A stretch of DNA of 64,000 nt from Methanocellales archaeon (GTDB lineage: Archaea; Halobacteriota; UBA148): contig JAQUQR010000007.1 of NCBI GenBank assembly GCA_028715985.1, forward strand, positions 1-64,000, in the 5' to 3' direction. The notes beneath the pieces were generated by a model. The model worked only from the letters and a program-made list of their open reading frames with translations, was not told the DNA's origin and did no database searches. A program made the position numbers and the translations under genes. Positions 1 to 8,989 of this stretch are shown here, piece by piece; position 1 is the first letter of the stretch, and each line of letters begins with the position of its first letter.

Positions 1-87
1 TACCTATTCGTAGACACTTACATCCATCCCCTGTTGTCGGTCTTCTGCTATCACTCAGGGGATACTTACTTTTTATAAGAGTTTGCA

Positions 88-507
88 TTAAGCTAGAGTT
101 GAGAGGAAAGGTTTTCTACAGAGCCGAAAAATTAAACATAAAAAGAACATAAGCATAGAATATTTCACTATTGGTAGTGACCACCTCCTCTTCAAAACAA
201 CCTTACTCATCCACAATATCATAAAACTTAGTAATAAAATAAAAATAGGGAACAATTTCCACTTCATAGTAGTGAGCAAATCTATTACAATGGGTTGTAA
301 AATATTACCAACGAAAAAATAAGAAACACTCAAAATAATAAAAACAGCCACATATGAAGCAGTACTTTGATATTTACTCATACCGAAATCTAAAGTAAGT
401 TTAATTCTCCCATCTTTAACCGTGAATATTAGAGTAAATATAACTTCTATAGTAAGTGCCTATATCAATGCAAAATTGAGATTAGCCAAAGAGCTCCAAA
501 AGCTCAT
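88..507 (-). pseudogene. Small membrane protein gene interrupted by an in-frame amber codon
   Basis: An uninterrupted frame of 97 codons (381 to 88) encodes about three hydrophobic segments, so the product would be an integral membrane protein of unknown function. The same frame extends upstream to an ATG at 507, preceded by a good Shine-Dalgarno (AGGAGA, about 5 nt upstream) and a TATA-like box near 534-542. It contains one TAG, codon 16, at 460-462. Promoter, ribosome site and frame all fit the longer version, so I read this as a gene broken by an amber mutation, or rarely a read-through gene. Translation from the internal ATG at 381 is possible but has no clear ribosome site. I recognise no family. 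Confidence 0.5.
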
Positions 508-533
508 GTAATCTCCTAATAATAGTTAATACT

Positions 534-542
534 ATTTATATA
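534..542 (-). promoter_or_regulatory. TATA-like box upstream of the amber-interrupted membrane gene
   Basis: On the minus strand the sequence reads GTATATAAAT in an AT-rich setting. It lies about 30 nt upstream of the ATG at 507, the normal distance for an archaeal core promoter with a very short leader. Confidence 0.45.
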
Positions 543-617
543 CTTTTTTGTTAGATTGAAGCCATCATCACTTGATAAATTAGAGAAATAGATTAGAGGG
601 TGGAAATTGACTGACTC

Positions 618-637
618 ACGCTCTTTTTACTGAGCGT
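618..637. terminator. Hairpin spanning the transposase stop codon
   Basis: ACGCTC (618-623) and GAGCGT (632-637) are perfect inverted arms around an 8-nt T-rich loop that contains the stop codon of the transposase remnant (627-629). It could act as a terminator or be part of the IS end. No long T-run follows on the minus strand. Confidence 0.3.
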
Positions 638-1910
638 AAGCCACCTCTCCATTCCAACTGCTAAACTCAGGCTTAATACCTAACTCATGCATCTCATGTA
701 TAACGACCACGATGTTGTGAGCGATAGCCTTGCATAGCAACTCGTTTCTCTGAGCGGTGAAACTCTTTGACTTGAGCTTATCTCCAAACTTGGCTTTCAG
801 CATATAGAAAGTGCTTTCTGCATTGCTTCTCTTGTGATAGTGTTGGTAAAACTCCTCTTGGTTGAGTTGGAAGTAGTGAAACATCTTTTTCCAGATTCGA
901 CTTCCACCTGCTCTTGCGGTTGCATTTTTCCTAAATGGGATGTAACCGTTTCCACCCAACGCTTCAATCGTCTCATAATTCTTTCTGCTTGAATAGGCTT
1001 TATCTGCTGATACCTCACCGATTGTAAAGCCATTCTGGAAAGTCTCTCTAATCAAAGGCTCAAATTGTGGGCTGTATCCTGCATTCTCCTCTGTAACCTC
1101 AATGCTTGTGATGATATTTGTTTTGACACCAACGCATATATGGGCTTTAATCCACTTGTGCTGTTTTTGGGTGTTGTGCTTTGTCTTGCAGTATTCACCG
1201 AAGCTCGTAGTCCTGAATCCGCTTGAATCAATAGCAAAGTCTGTTTCGACTGATTGAAGAGATCTTGCAGTTATGCCTACTAACTCATGCAATAATGGGG
1301 TTACATCTTCCCTGTTTAAGAATTTGATTATGCTGTTAAAATGCGGTGCATGGTCTATCTGCTCCCTGTCCTCTGCATTCATAAACAACGATTCGGCTCT
1401 CCTACTCGAAAGCTGAGAATACACCTTTTGTATCGAGCAAAATGCGGTCTCTCTGCGGTCTCTCTTAAACTCAGTCTCGGTCTGCCCATGTGTTGGTTTG
1501 GCTCTTCTATGTTTTGGACTGGGTCTTTCAGTAGTTCATCAAACATCCTTACTTCATTTGTCTGGGCTTCGTTGTAGGCAGTCCAAGCCTGAGACTGGGT
1601 TAAAGGTATCTTAGTCTTCTCTATGCCCTTAGACGTCTCCTTTTCCACTTGGAGATAATACCTTACGGCGTGGATGTGTTTGCACTCACACCCATGATAA
1701 AAGTGGTCTGGACACTCACAGCTCCATTCATCGCCCTTTATGGGCTACCGTATAGCTTCTATTACCGTTTTGTGAGGGTATTTTGTATTTATCCTCACCC
1801 AACGGTATCGGTTTATCTCCTTTTGCTATGATAGCGTAGCCCCTCATAGCTCTTGGGTTTTCGGTTGGCAGGTTTATTGCTTCTATCATGCTTATCATTT
1901 TTATCACCAA
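627..1910 (-). pseudogene. IS transposase (SWIM zinc finger + DDE domain) with two compensating frameshifts
   Basis: Three overlapping reading frames make one transposase. The N-terminal part (1910 to 1728) runs into a second frame that encodes a SWIM zinc finger (CEC followed by CKH, about 1730-1670). That frame gives way near 1425 to the DDE domain (1424 to 627), with the acidic residues in DFAIDSSGF, SADKAYSS and NAESTFYMLK. The first shift looks like one extra G in the GGG run at about 1730-1736; the second lies at an AAAAGG run near 1424-1430. Fragments one and three are in the same frame, so the shifts cancel. An N-terminal SWIM finger followed by an IS4/IS5-like DDE catalytic domain is a known archaeal transposase arrangement. 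I could not define terminal inverted repeats. Most likely an inactive IS. Confidence 0.8.
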
Positions 1911-2039
1911 ATAGCTATTATATAGCTACATAGTATTAAAGCTTTCGGTAGAAAAATCATTTTATATCTAATTAATACCTAAAAAATAGTGATTTTAATA
2001 CATAAAGTATTCATAGAATGAATACTTTGTATATTTTTG

Positions 2040-2213
2040 ATGACGCTATCCCCAACAGCTCAAAAAATGGAGGTAAAACTTGAAGCATACGAAGTTTTGG
2101 AGAAGGTAGTTAAAGCTTCAGGAAACTCAGGTAGGGTTTATGTGCCTATTAATTGGACAGGTAAAAGAGTTAAGATACTATTGATTGAACCGTTGGATGA
2201 AGATTTAGGTTAG
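2040..2213 (+). CDS. DUF2080 family transposon-encoded protein (57 aa)
   Basis: This short frame starts at ATG 2040, or at the in-frame ATG 2067, and ends at TAG 2211-2213. The core (GNSGRVYVPINWTGKRVKI, then LLIEPL) matches DUF2080 proteins, small AbrB-like polypeptides repeatedly found next to archaeal transposases. The role is unknown; a DNA-binding or regulatory part in transposition is an inference from the fold and company. It lies beside the decayed transposase and is probably the remaining intact gene of that element. I prefer the longer start only because it is in frame; no clear ribosome site separates the two. Confidence 0.7.
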   Translation: MTLSPTAQKMEVKLEAYEVLEKVVKASGNSGRVYVPINWTGKRVKILLIEPLDEDLG

Positions 2214-2264
2214 ACTTTATGTGCAAAATCAATACTTTATGTGCAAGAGGGACTTTAGGTGCAA
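2214..2264 (+). repeat. Three spaced copies of ACTTTA(T/G)GTGCAA
   Basis: ACTTTATGTGCAA occurs at 2214-2226 and 2234-2246, and ACTTTAGGTGCAA at 2252-2264, directly after the DUF2080 stop codon. The even spacing suggests protein-binding iterons or an element end. Nothing else is recognisable up to the helicase gene at 2421. Confidence 0.5.
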
Positions 2265-2420
2265 AGTCCAATTTTGGTTCCTTAGAGTATTTGGTTGTTA
2301 TCCTCATCTAAGCTAGGAAGCTAAAATCTGATGATGAGACTGTTATGCGCATCAACTCTTATCTAACTACAAGTGGGATGATTTAAAGAACCATTATTTA
2401 TTTAGTATGTTTTGGTACAT

Positions 2421-4472
2421 TTATTTATTGGAATCCAGTAGCTTGATGTCATTAAAGAAGTTCATCAGTGAATATTTGACCTTGTCTGCTCCTACATCCA
2501 CGATTTCAGCCTGCTCCTCTGGTGGAAAGTCCCTGAATACGGAATATTTTCCCAGGATTTTAGGAGAATCGCTGGTATATCTGCCATCTAAAAGCACCCT
2601 TGCGCCGTAATCATCCGGAGATCTGACTACCCGGCCCATGGCATGCCTTACCTTTCTAATGGTTGGGATTTCAATCGCATATTCCCATCCTTTTCCATGA
2701 CCGAACTCGCGGTCATATGCATATTGGATCGCTCGGACTTTATCACCTAGGGCAGGATAACCCACGCCTATTACGACAACTGTTCTTGCCCGACCATCTT
2801 TGTAATCTATTCCTTCTGTCAGTGTTCCCCAGAGGTATGTAAGCAAGACTGCTTTACTGCCTGACTCTCCGATCTCAAAGAACTTTTCCTTGATATCCAT
2901 CGGAGAAACTCCAACTTCATCAAGAAACATCGGGACGTTTACATCCAAAAGGGCATAATATCGCGCAGCTTCGCCATAATTGGGAAAGAAAAGCAGCACA
3001 TTCCCATCTGATTGCTCTATGACATCCTCCAACACACCTTTGATTACACTCACAATATCTGGATCATCCCGATTCTTCATAAACAATGGCAGAGTTGCCA
3101 CTGCAATTGTGTGTCTGAGCTCCTTGGAAAAAGGAGTGGTATATGAAATCTCCATCGTTTTCCGCTGAATGCCCAACGTCCTCTTTATGGTTTCAAATGG
3201 CCTTAGTGTAGCGGATATCAAAACCGCCGAATACAGCGAATCGAATAGGGGCTGAGTCACATTTTTGGGGATGCACGTGTAAAGCTCAATCCCGCTGGTT
3301 ATCTCGCCGTCTTCCCGTCGAACATTTATCAGCGGGTAATATTCTGGTTCGCTTGCCAGTTTCAAGTAATCCTTGAAGAACAATGAGACGGCCAGCACAT
3401 AGGACGTTTTTAATATATCGGATAAACCCTCTTTATACTGATTATTATATATCGATTCGAGTTCTTTACCCAGCACATATGCTTTTTCAACTAACTCATT
3501 TATATTTGGCAGACGCTGAAAGAGACTCTCGCTCAACAAATCCTCTGTGCCAGCAGGGTCTCTTATGCGAAGATCGTACCACTCCGTGCCAATCCGCTCT
3601 CTCTCACCAAAGCCAAACCTAGCTTCGTATGTCTCTCGCAGCGTATCCTTCAGGGCAGTAAGAAATGTGTAAATCTCATCCTCATCAACTCCAACGTCAA
3701 TAACCTCATTTATTGCCCGATCTATAAATTGCTCATTCAGCTTTAGCGAAGCATGGGATCTGGCTGCAGATTCGATATTATGTGCTTCATCAAATATGAC
3801 TATGATGTCGCTTAGCTCACATCCAAGCCATGCCAAAAGCTTCGAAAGAATATCAGGGTTTAACAGATGGTGGTAATTGCAGATGACTAAATCGATATCA
3901 CGCATACTTCTTTTTAGCAATTCATATCCACACATTCCATCCACAACTGCATGCTCATGGACTTCTTCCGGCGTTCTCACATCCGATGAAAGCCAGTGAA
4001 AGAAATCCGTGACATCATCTCGAAGAATATTAGCGAGATATCCACAGGAACGCTTTTTACGGTCCTTCAAACGCCCTGCATCTGCTTGGAATCGCTCCAG
4101 CTCGATCATTTCATAGGTGTTCTCTCTCAGCAGATTGCACTCCTCATAATCCTTTTCGAGGGGGCACATGTGTAATTTGCCTTTTAGCACGATAGCATGG
4201 ATGTTTGCCACATTTTTGATCTCCTTTGCTTCATCTATGAACTGAAGCATTTGCTGATGGACGTTGGTGGCTATTAGAACTACCTTATCCTTATTTTTTG
4301 CAACATGTAAGGAGGGGGCAAGGGAGCTAAGCGTTTTCCCGGTTCCGCATGCACCTTCAAACAAGACGATCTCTCTCCCTAAGAGGGCCCTATAAATCTC
4401 ATCCATCGCTTTTTTCTGGTTCGGATAAAAAGATTTTTTTGGAAAGTATCTCAAATATCCCTCATTCATCAC
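2421..4472 (-). CDS. XPD/Rad3-type Fe-S DNA helicase
   Basis: A 683-residue superfamily 2 helicase of the Rad3/XPD/DinG group: an ATP-driven 5'-to-3' DNA unwinder used in DNA repair. Walker A is GACGTGKT (about 40-47) and the Walker B box is DEAH (228-231). Four cysteines between them (C103, C112, C143, C181) fit the XPD-type 4Fe-4S domain. The C-terminal half carries the DEAD_2 helicase motifs (SATLRP, and GRVVRSPDDYGARVLLDGR). Length fits archaeal XPD-like proteins (about 600-700). It is divergent from the U32 gene with an 80-90 nt shared promoter region. Whether it is true XPD or a DinG-like paralogue cannot be settled here. Confidence 0.88.
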   Translation of the reverse strand: MMNEGYLRYFPKKSFYPNQKKAMDEIYRALLGREIVLFEGACGTGKTLSSLAPSLHVAKNKDKVVLIATNVHQQMLQFIDEAKEIKNVANIHAIVLKGKLHMCPLEKDYEECNLLRENTYEMIELERFQADAGRLKDRKKRSCGYLANILRDDVTDFFHWLSSDVRTPEEVHEHAVVDGMCGYELLKRSMRDIDLVICNYHHLLNPDILSKLLAWLGCELSDIIVIFDEAHNIESAARSHASLKLNEQFIDRAINEVIDVGVDEDEIYTFLTALKDTLRETYEARFGFGERERIGTEWYDLRIRDPAGTEDLLSESLFQRLPNINELVEKAYVLGKELESIYNNQYKEGLSDILKTSYVLAVSLFFKDYLKLASEPEYYPLINVRREDGEITSGIELYTCIPKNVTQPLFDSLYSAVLISATLRPFETIKRTLGIQRKTMEISYTTPFSKELRHTIAVATLPLFMKNRDDPDIVSVIKGVLEDVIEQSDGNVLLFFPNYGEAARYYALLDVNVPMFLDEVGVSPMDIKEKFFEIGESGSKAVLLTYLWGTLTEGIDYKDGRARTVVVIGVGYPALGDKVRAIQYAYDREFGHGKGWEYAIEIPTIRKVRHAMGRVVRSPDDYGARVLLDGRYTSDSPKILGKYSVFRDFPPEEQAEIVDVGADKVKYSLMNFFNDIKLLDSNK

Positions 4473-4570
4473 GTTCTAGAGAGTTTTTATTATACATAAA
4501 TTAACGTTGACCACAAATACTTGCCACAAAGATTTAACATACTCCTACCTATCTTTTGTGTGATGTTGTG

Positions 4571-6295
4571 ATGTACAAAACGCCAACGAAGAAAATAGAG
4601 CTCCTGATCCCTGCCGGCAGTATGGCTAATCTGAAAGCAGCTGTTTCTAGAGGAGCTGACGCTGTTTATCTTGGAATGCAGAAGTTCACTGCAAGACAAT
4701 TTGCGACTAATTTTAATGAGGAATACCTCAAGGAAGCCATCAGGATATGTAAGTCAAATAATGTGAAGGTCGATTTGACTATGAACACGCTTGTTAAGAA
4801 TGATGAAATCAAAGATTTTTTTAGACAATTATCTTTTGCTTATTCTTCCGGGATTGATGCGGTAATAATACAGGAGATTTCTTTTGTTGAGTCTATTAAG
4901 AAAAATTTTCCGGATTTAAAAGTGCATATATCCACACAAGCAGGAGTGATGAACTCTTGCCATGTCAATTTGGTTCTCAATGCAGACAGAATAAACCTTG
5001 CCAGAGAATTGAGCAAAGAGGAAATAAAAGAGATAAGGAAACATTATCAAGGTGAATTAGAGATTTTTTGCCATGGTGCCTTGTGCGTTTCGGTTTCCGG
5101 AAGCTGTATTTTTTCAAGTTTTCTCGGTGGAAGGAGCGGTAATCGGGGAAAATGCGCACAGCCTTGCAGAAAAAAATACAATGGAGAATATTACCTCTCC
5201 ACAAAGGAGCTTTGTTTGATTAAAAAAATCCCAGAAATCATTGGTCTTGGCATAGATTCGGTGAAAGTTGAGGGCAGGATGAGGACTCCTTACTATGTTG
5301 CGACCGTAACTGAAACGTACCGAAAAGCGATTGATGATTTTTATGAGGGCAATTTTAACATTACTCCTGAAATGATGAATGATTTAGAGGGCGCTTTTTA
5401 CCGAGGGTTTACGGAAGGCAAATTCGATTCTTTGGATATTTTTAACAGGGAAAAAGCAACTGGAGAGAGCAATATTTTGACTAAGGAAACTTATGAAGTT
5501 AAAATAAAAGATGTTAAGATCGACAGAGAAAAGATCAGGGTTTTATTGCCTGATGTTAAAAGAGACATAGAAAAACCTAAAAAGTTGATGGTCAGAGTTT
5601 ATAGTTATCAAGATGCGATTTCTGCTGCCAATAATGGGGCAGACATCGTTTATTATGATTTGTTTGCAGAAGATCTCTCCCAGGTGAAAAAAGAGATTAA
5701 ATGTAAGTTGTTTGGAGTAACTCCAAGAATAATGCTTGATAAAGACATAGGTTTGATAAAGAAGAACATCAGGGAATTGAAACCGGACGGAATCTTGGCT
5801 GGAAATCTAGGCAGTTTGAATTTGGGACTAAGGATGCCAATCCATCTTGATTATAATGTCAATTGTTTTAATGATCATGACTTGGAATATTTTTCTTTAA
5901 AAAAGTCACTACCGATAATATCTCCCGAATTGTCCTTATGGGAAATGGCTGCTTTTAGGAACAGGAACTTTATAGCTTTTGTGCATGGGAAGATAAGGTT
6001 GATGACCCTTAGACATGAACTTTCAGAGGGGATCATAAAAGATGAGAAGGGAGGAAAGTTTATCGTAAATCCTATTTTTAATGGCAGTGAAATAATAAAT
6101 GAGAAAGAATTGGGATTGTTAGGTAAGAGCTCACAATTGGTAAATTCCGGGATAAATAATTTCTTTATTGATACGGATAAGAAGGTAAGTGAAATAACAA
6201 AGTTTTATAGAAGAGTTTTAGATGGAAAAAAGGTTGACGATGTTAAATTGAAAAAGAATTATGTTCTGGGCTGGAGTTTTAGAGGTGTCAGCTGA
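4571..6295 (+). CDS. Peptidase U32 family protein
   Basis: A U32-family protein of about 574 residues. Bacterial relatives (RlhA, TrhP, UbiU) are Fe-S proteins that hydroxylate RNA or ubiquinone precursors; few are true peptidases. The family core is present: an N-terminal TIM-barrel-like region starting IELLIPAGS, then the cysteine set around FCHGALC, SGSC, GKCAQPC and the U32 signature KVEGRMRTPYYV. The frame opens upstream with a TTG at 4556, but ATG 4571 is more credible. An ATTTAACAT-type TATA box near 4533-4541 places transcription start just before it, giving a nearly leaderless mRNA. The substrate cannot be told from sequence. Confidence 0.85.
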   Translation: MYKTPTKKIELLIPAGSMANLKAAVSRGADAVYLGMQKFTARQFATNFNEEYLKEAIRICKSNNVKVDLTMNTLVKNDEIKDFFRQLSFAYSSGIDAVIIQEISFVESIKKNFPDLKVHISTQAGVMNSCHVNLVLNADRINLARELSKEEIKEIRKHYQGELEIFCHGALCVSVSGSCIFSSFLGGRSGNRGKCAQPCRKKYNGEYYLSTKELCLIKKIPEIIGLGIDSVKVEGRMRTPYYVATVTETYRKAIDDFYEGNFNITPEMMNDLEGAFYRGFTEGKFDSLDIFNREKATGESNILTKETYEVKIKDVKIDREKIRVLLPDVKRDIEKPKKLMVRVYSYQDAISAANNGADIVYYDLFAEDLSQVKKEIKCKLFGVTPRIMLDKDIGLIKKNIRELKPDGILAGNLGSLNLGLRMPIHLDYNVNCFNDHDLEYFSLKKSLPIISPELSLWEMAAFRNRNFIAFVHGKIRLMTLRHELSEGIIKDEKGGKFIVNPIFNGSEIINEKELGLLGKSSQLVNSGINNFFIDTDKKVSEITKFYRRVLDGKKVDDVKLKKNYVLGWSFRGVS

Positions 6296-6348
6296 GGCGT
6301 TCACTGCATTTCCTGCTTTCAACCATCGTCGAAACAAATTTGACCGCA

Positions 6349-6358
6349 AATATTTAAC
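6349..6358 (+). promoter_or_regulatory. TATA box of polB
   Basis: AATATTTAAC sits about 25-30 nt upstream of the polB ATG at 6380, implying a leaderless or nearly leaderless transcript. The element and its flank (CAAATATTTAACAT) resemble the one before the U32 gene (CAAAGATTTAACAT). Confidence 0.55.
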
Positions 6359-6379
6359 ATCTCCTTCGTCATCTCTTGT

Positions 6380-8746
6380 ATGATGGAAATTAGCGCTTGG
6401 CTGGTCGATGTTGATTACATAACCAAGGAAAGCAAGGCAATCATCAGGCTTTGGTGCAAGGACGATGAAGGACGAGATGTGATCGTCTTTGACCCTGGAT
6501 TTGAGCCCTATTTCTATGTGGTTGGCAATGCCAGCACAAGCATAGATGAGATGATGAACATCAACGTAGAAAGGTATGATGAAGTCATTCGACCAAAAAA
6601 GATTGAAAGCGTTGAGAGAAAAGATTTCGGCAAGAACGTGCGGGCCTTCAAAATAACGGTAGATCATCCCCAACACGTGCCAATTCTGCGCGATGGGTTC
6701 GGCAATCTGGATGTGCGAGAGGCGGACGTATTATTTGCAGTGAGATATATCATCGACAAGGATTTGCATCCCTTAGACGGAATCATAGCAAAAGGAGAGG
6801 GCGTTGGTATCGGATACGCTGATGTGGCACTTGAGGCAAGGGAAGTTAGAGCTCAAAAGAGGGGAGAGAATCCAAACCTCAAGATCCTGGCATTCGACTG
6901 CGAGATGACTAACCCAAGTGGGATGCCAAATGCCGAGAAAGACCCCATAATCATCATAAGCGTGGCTACAAATAGGGGCGATTTGAAACTACTGAGTTCA
7001 GAGGATGAAGCTTCTGTTCTCAAAGAATTTATCGATTTCATACGTACATACGATCCGGATATCATATGTGGTTACAACTCGGATAATTTTGACTGGCCCT
7101 ATATCTATCAAAGAGCCAAGATCAACGATATACCACTTAAATTGGGAAAAGACGGAGGCGCTCTACAAGTCCAAGGTGGGGCGATAAAAAGGGTCACCAT
7201 GCCTGGGCGCCTGAACGTCGACCTATACCAAGCTGTCAGGCGAGACATAGATGACGTTAAGGTTAAAACACTCGAGAACATCGCCGAATATTTGGGCGTG
7301 ATGAAGAAATCTGAAAGGGTAGACCTGTCCCCTTCCGAGATCTATCGATACTGGCAAGATCTCACGAAACGTGCTGAGCTTTACGAGTATGCAAAGGCAG
7401 ATGTCGTCAGCACACTTGGGATAGCAGAGAAAATATTACCCTTGCAATATGTGTTCGCAAGGATGATCAGGCAGCCCTTAGATGAAGTATCAAAAATGGG
7501 GCGAGGTCGCCAAGTTGAATCATTTTTGAGTGCGGAGGCTTTCAAAACCGGAGATCTGGTGCCATCCAAAGGCGGGGTTGGCGAGACCTATGTGGGCGGC
7601 TTCGTGCTTGAGCCGAAGAAAGGTCTACACGAAAACGTGATCTGTTTGGACTTTTCAGCAATGTATCCCTCGATAATGATCTCATTCAATATCTCTCCTG
7701 ATACGGTTGTGCAAAGTGGGGATTATTATGAGGCTCCGGAAGTTGGGCACAGATTTCGAAAGGAGCCAGACGGCTTCTTCAAGCGAATTCTTAAGGATCT
7801 CGTGGGAAGGAGAAGTGAGCTGAAACGTGCATTGGGTGAGCTAGAGAAAGGCTCACCGGAATATCAACTGATCGACATTCATCAACAAGCGATCAAGATA
7901 CTGACAAATGCATTTTACGGTTATACGGGTTGGTCTGCTGCGCGATGGTATCGAAAGGAGTGTGCGGAAGCCACCACTGCCTGGGGGAGGCATTTCATCA
8001 AGGAATCTGTGAAAAAGGCAGAAGCGATGGGTTTAGAAGTCATCTATGGGGATACTGACAGCCTGTTCGTCAAAGCAAAAGGAGAGAACATCCTAGAAAT
8101 GGCAGAGAGGTTTGCCCGAGCCATATCCAAAGATCTGCCCTTGGAGCTTGATATCCAAAACCTCTACAAGGTGATCTTCTTTACGGAAAAGAAGAAGCGT
8201 TATGCTGGGCTGACTTCTGAAGGCGATATCATAGTCAAGGGGCTTGAGATCAGGAGGGGGGATTGGTGTGATTTGGCAAAAGATATACAAGCGGAAGTGG
8301 TTCAGATAATTCTCCAAGAAAGGGATCCCGATAAAGCAGTACGATTAGTGCAGGATACCATTCAGTTGCTAAAAGACGGAAAAATACCACTGGAAAAACT
8401 CATAATCTACAAAACACTAACGAAAAAAATGGACTCCTATGAATCCATGCAAGCCCATGTAAGAGCGGCAAAGAGGATCAAAAAGCCTATAGAAGTTGGC
8501 ATGAAGGTAGCATATGTTATCATTCGTGGATCGGGGAGTATTGGAGACAGAGCCTATCCAGTCGATATGTTTAGGGGTCATAAGAATGGATTTCTGATTG
8601 GAGACGATGGAGGGTATGAAATCGACTCAGATTATTACGTGGAGAATCAGATCATCCCTGCCACTTCCAGAATCCTCTCTTATTTTGGATACTCTAACGC
8701 TGAACTGAAAGGTCAGCCAAGACAGGCAACGCTCGATATCTTTTAG
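6380..8746 (+). CDS. polB: Family B DNA polymerase
   Basis: A 788-residue replicative/repair DNA polymerase with 3'-5' proofreading. Exonuclease motifs: Exo I FDCEM (D173, E175), Exo II YNSDNFDW (around D235), Exo III YEYAKAD (Y337, D341). Polymerase motifs: A DFSAMYPSI (D424), B KILTNAFYGYTGW (K506-G517), C YGDTDS (556-561), then KKKRYAG. The C-terminus ends QATLDIF, a PCNA-interacting (PIP-box-like) peptide. Exo I reads DCEM instead of the common DIET/DFET, but both acidic ligands remain. ATG ATG occurs at 6380/6383. The DUF1922 gene follows 9 nt downstream with its own ribosome site. Length is normal for archaeal PolB. Confidence 0.95.
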   Translation: MMEISAWLVDVDYITKESKAIIRLWCKDDEGRDVIVFDPGFEPYFYVVGNASTSIDEMMNINVERYDEVIRPKKIESVERKDFGKNVRAFKITVDHPQHVPILRDGFGNLDVREADVLFAVRYIIDKDLHPLDGIIAKGEGVGIGYADVALEAREVRAQKRGENPNLKILAFDCEMTNPSGMPNAEKDPIIIISVATNRGDLKLLSSEDEASVLKEFIDFIRTYDPDIICGYNSDNFDWPYIYQRAKINDIPLKLGKDGGALQVQGGAIKRVTMPGRLNVDLYQAVRRDIDDVKVKTLENIAEYLGVMKKSERVDLSPSEIYRYWQDLTKRAELYEYAKADVVSTLGIAEKILPLQYVFARMIRQPLDEVSKMGRGRQVESFLSAEAFKTGDLVPSKGGVGETYVGGFVLEPKKGLHENVICLDFSAMYPSIMISFNISPDTVVQSGDYYEAPEVGHRFRKEPDGFFKRILKDLVGRRSELKRALGELEKGSPEYQLIDIHQQAIKILTNAFYGYTGWSAARWYRKECAEATTAWGRHFIKESVKKAEAMGLEVIYGDTDSLFVKAKGENILEMAERFARAISKDLPLELDIQNLYKVIFFTEKKKRYAGLTSEGDIIVKGLEIRRGDWCDLAKDIQAEVVQIILQERDPDKAVRLVQDTIQLLKDGKIPLEKLIIYKTLTKKMDSYESMQAHVRAAKRIKKPIEVGMKVAYVIIRGSGSIGDRAYPVDMFRGHKNGFLIGDDGGYEIDSDYYVENQIIPATSRILSYFGYSNAELKGQPRQATLDIF

Positions 8747-8755
8747 GGGGAGTAG

Positions 8756-8989
8756 ATGTACTTGCTAATTCGCTGCAAATGCGGAAGATTCCTCTATGCT
8801 AATAAAAGCCAAAAGACTCGCTCATGTCCTTGTGGGAAAATGTTGAAGATAAATAAAATGCAGGTGTATGCACGTGTTAGGACAGAACAGGAGGCGGGAG
8901 AAGCGGTGCGAATTTTACAAGAAAAAGAGTGGGGGATATCTGGATTCAGGCGATATGACTATGAAGAAAATTATCAGAAAGCCAAATAA
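8756..8989 (+). CDS. DUF1922 zinc-ribbon-like protein (MTH1184-like)
   Basis: A 77-residue protein with two CxCG knuckles (CKCGRFLYA near residues 7-10 and CPCGK near 24-27) that should bind one zinc. The N-terminus (MYLLIRCKCGRFLYANKSQK) closely resembles the methanogen family DUF1922, typified by MTH1184. Function is unknown. The ribosome site GGGGG overlaps the end of polB, so the two are probably cotranscribed. Its last codons overlap the start of the acyl-CoA synthetase frame. Confidence 0.8.
   Translation: MYLLIRCKCGRFLYANKSQKTRSCPCGKMLKINKMQVYARVRTEQEAGEAVRILQEKEWGISGFRRYDYEENYQKAK

Noticed and set aside
16-87. Gene at the left edge
   Set aside because: No frame with coding character is visible in the first 87 bases.
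460-462. Pyrrolysine decoding of TAG
   Set aside because: TAG ends many ordinary genes here (polB, purC, ferredoxin, DUF2589 cassette) and no pyl genes are in the window.
1420-1432. Programmed -1 frameshift of the transposase
   Set aside because: A second, opposite shift near 1730 also breaks the gene, so decay is the simpler reading.
6218-6676. 152-codon reverse frame over the polB start
   Set aside because: Lies opposite PolB and U32 codons that are clearly coding.
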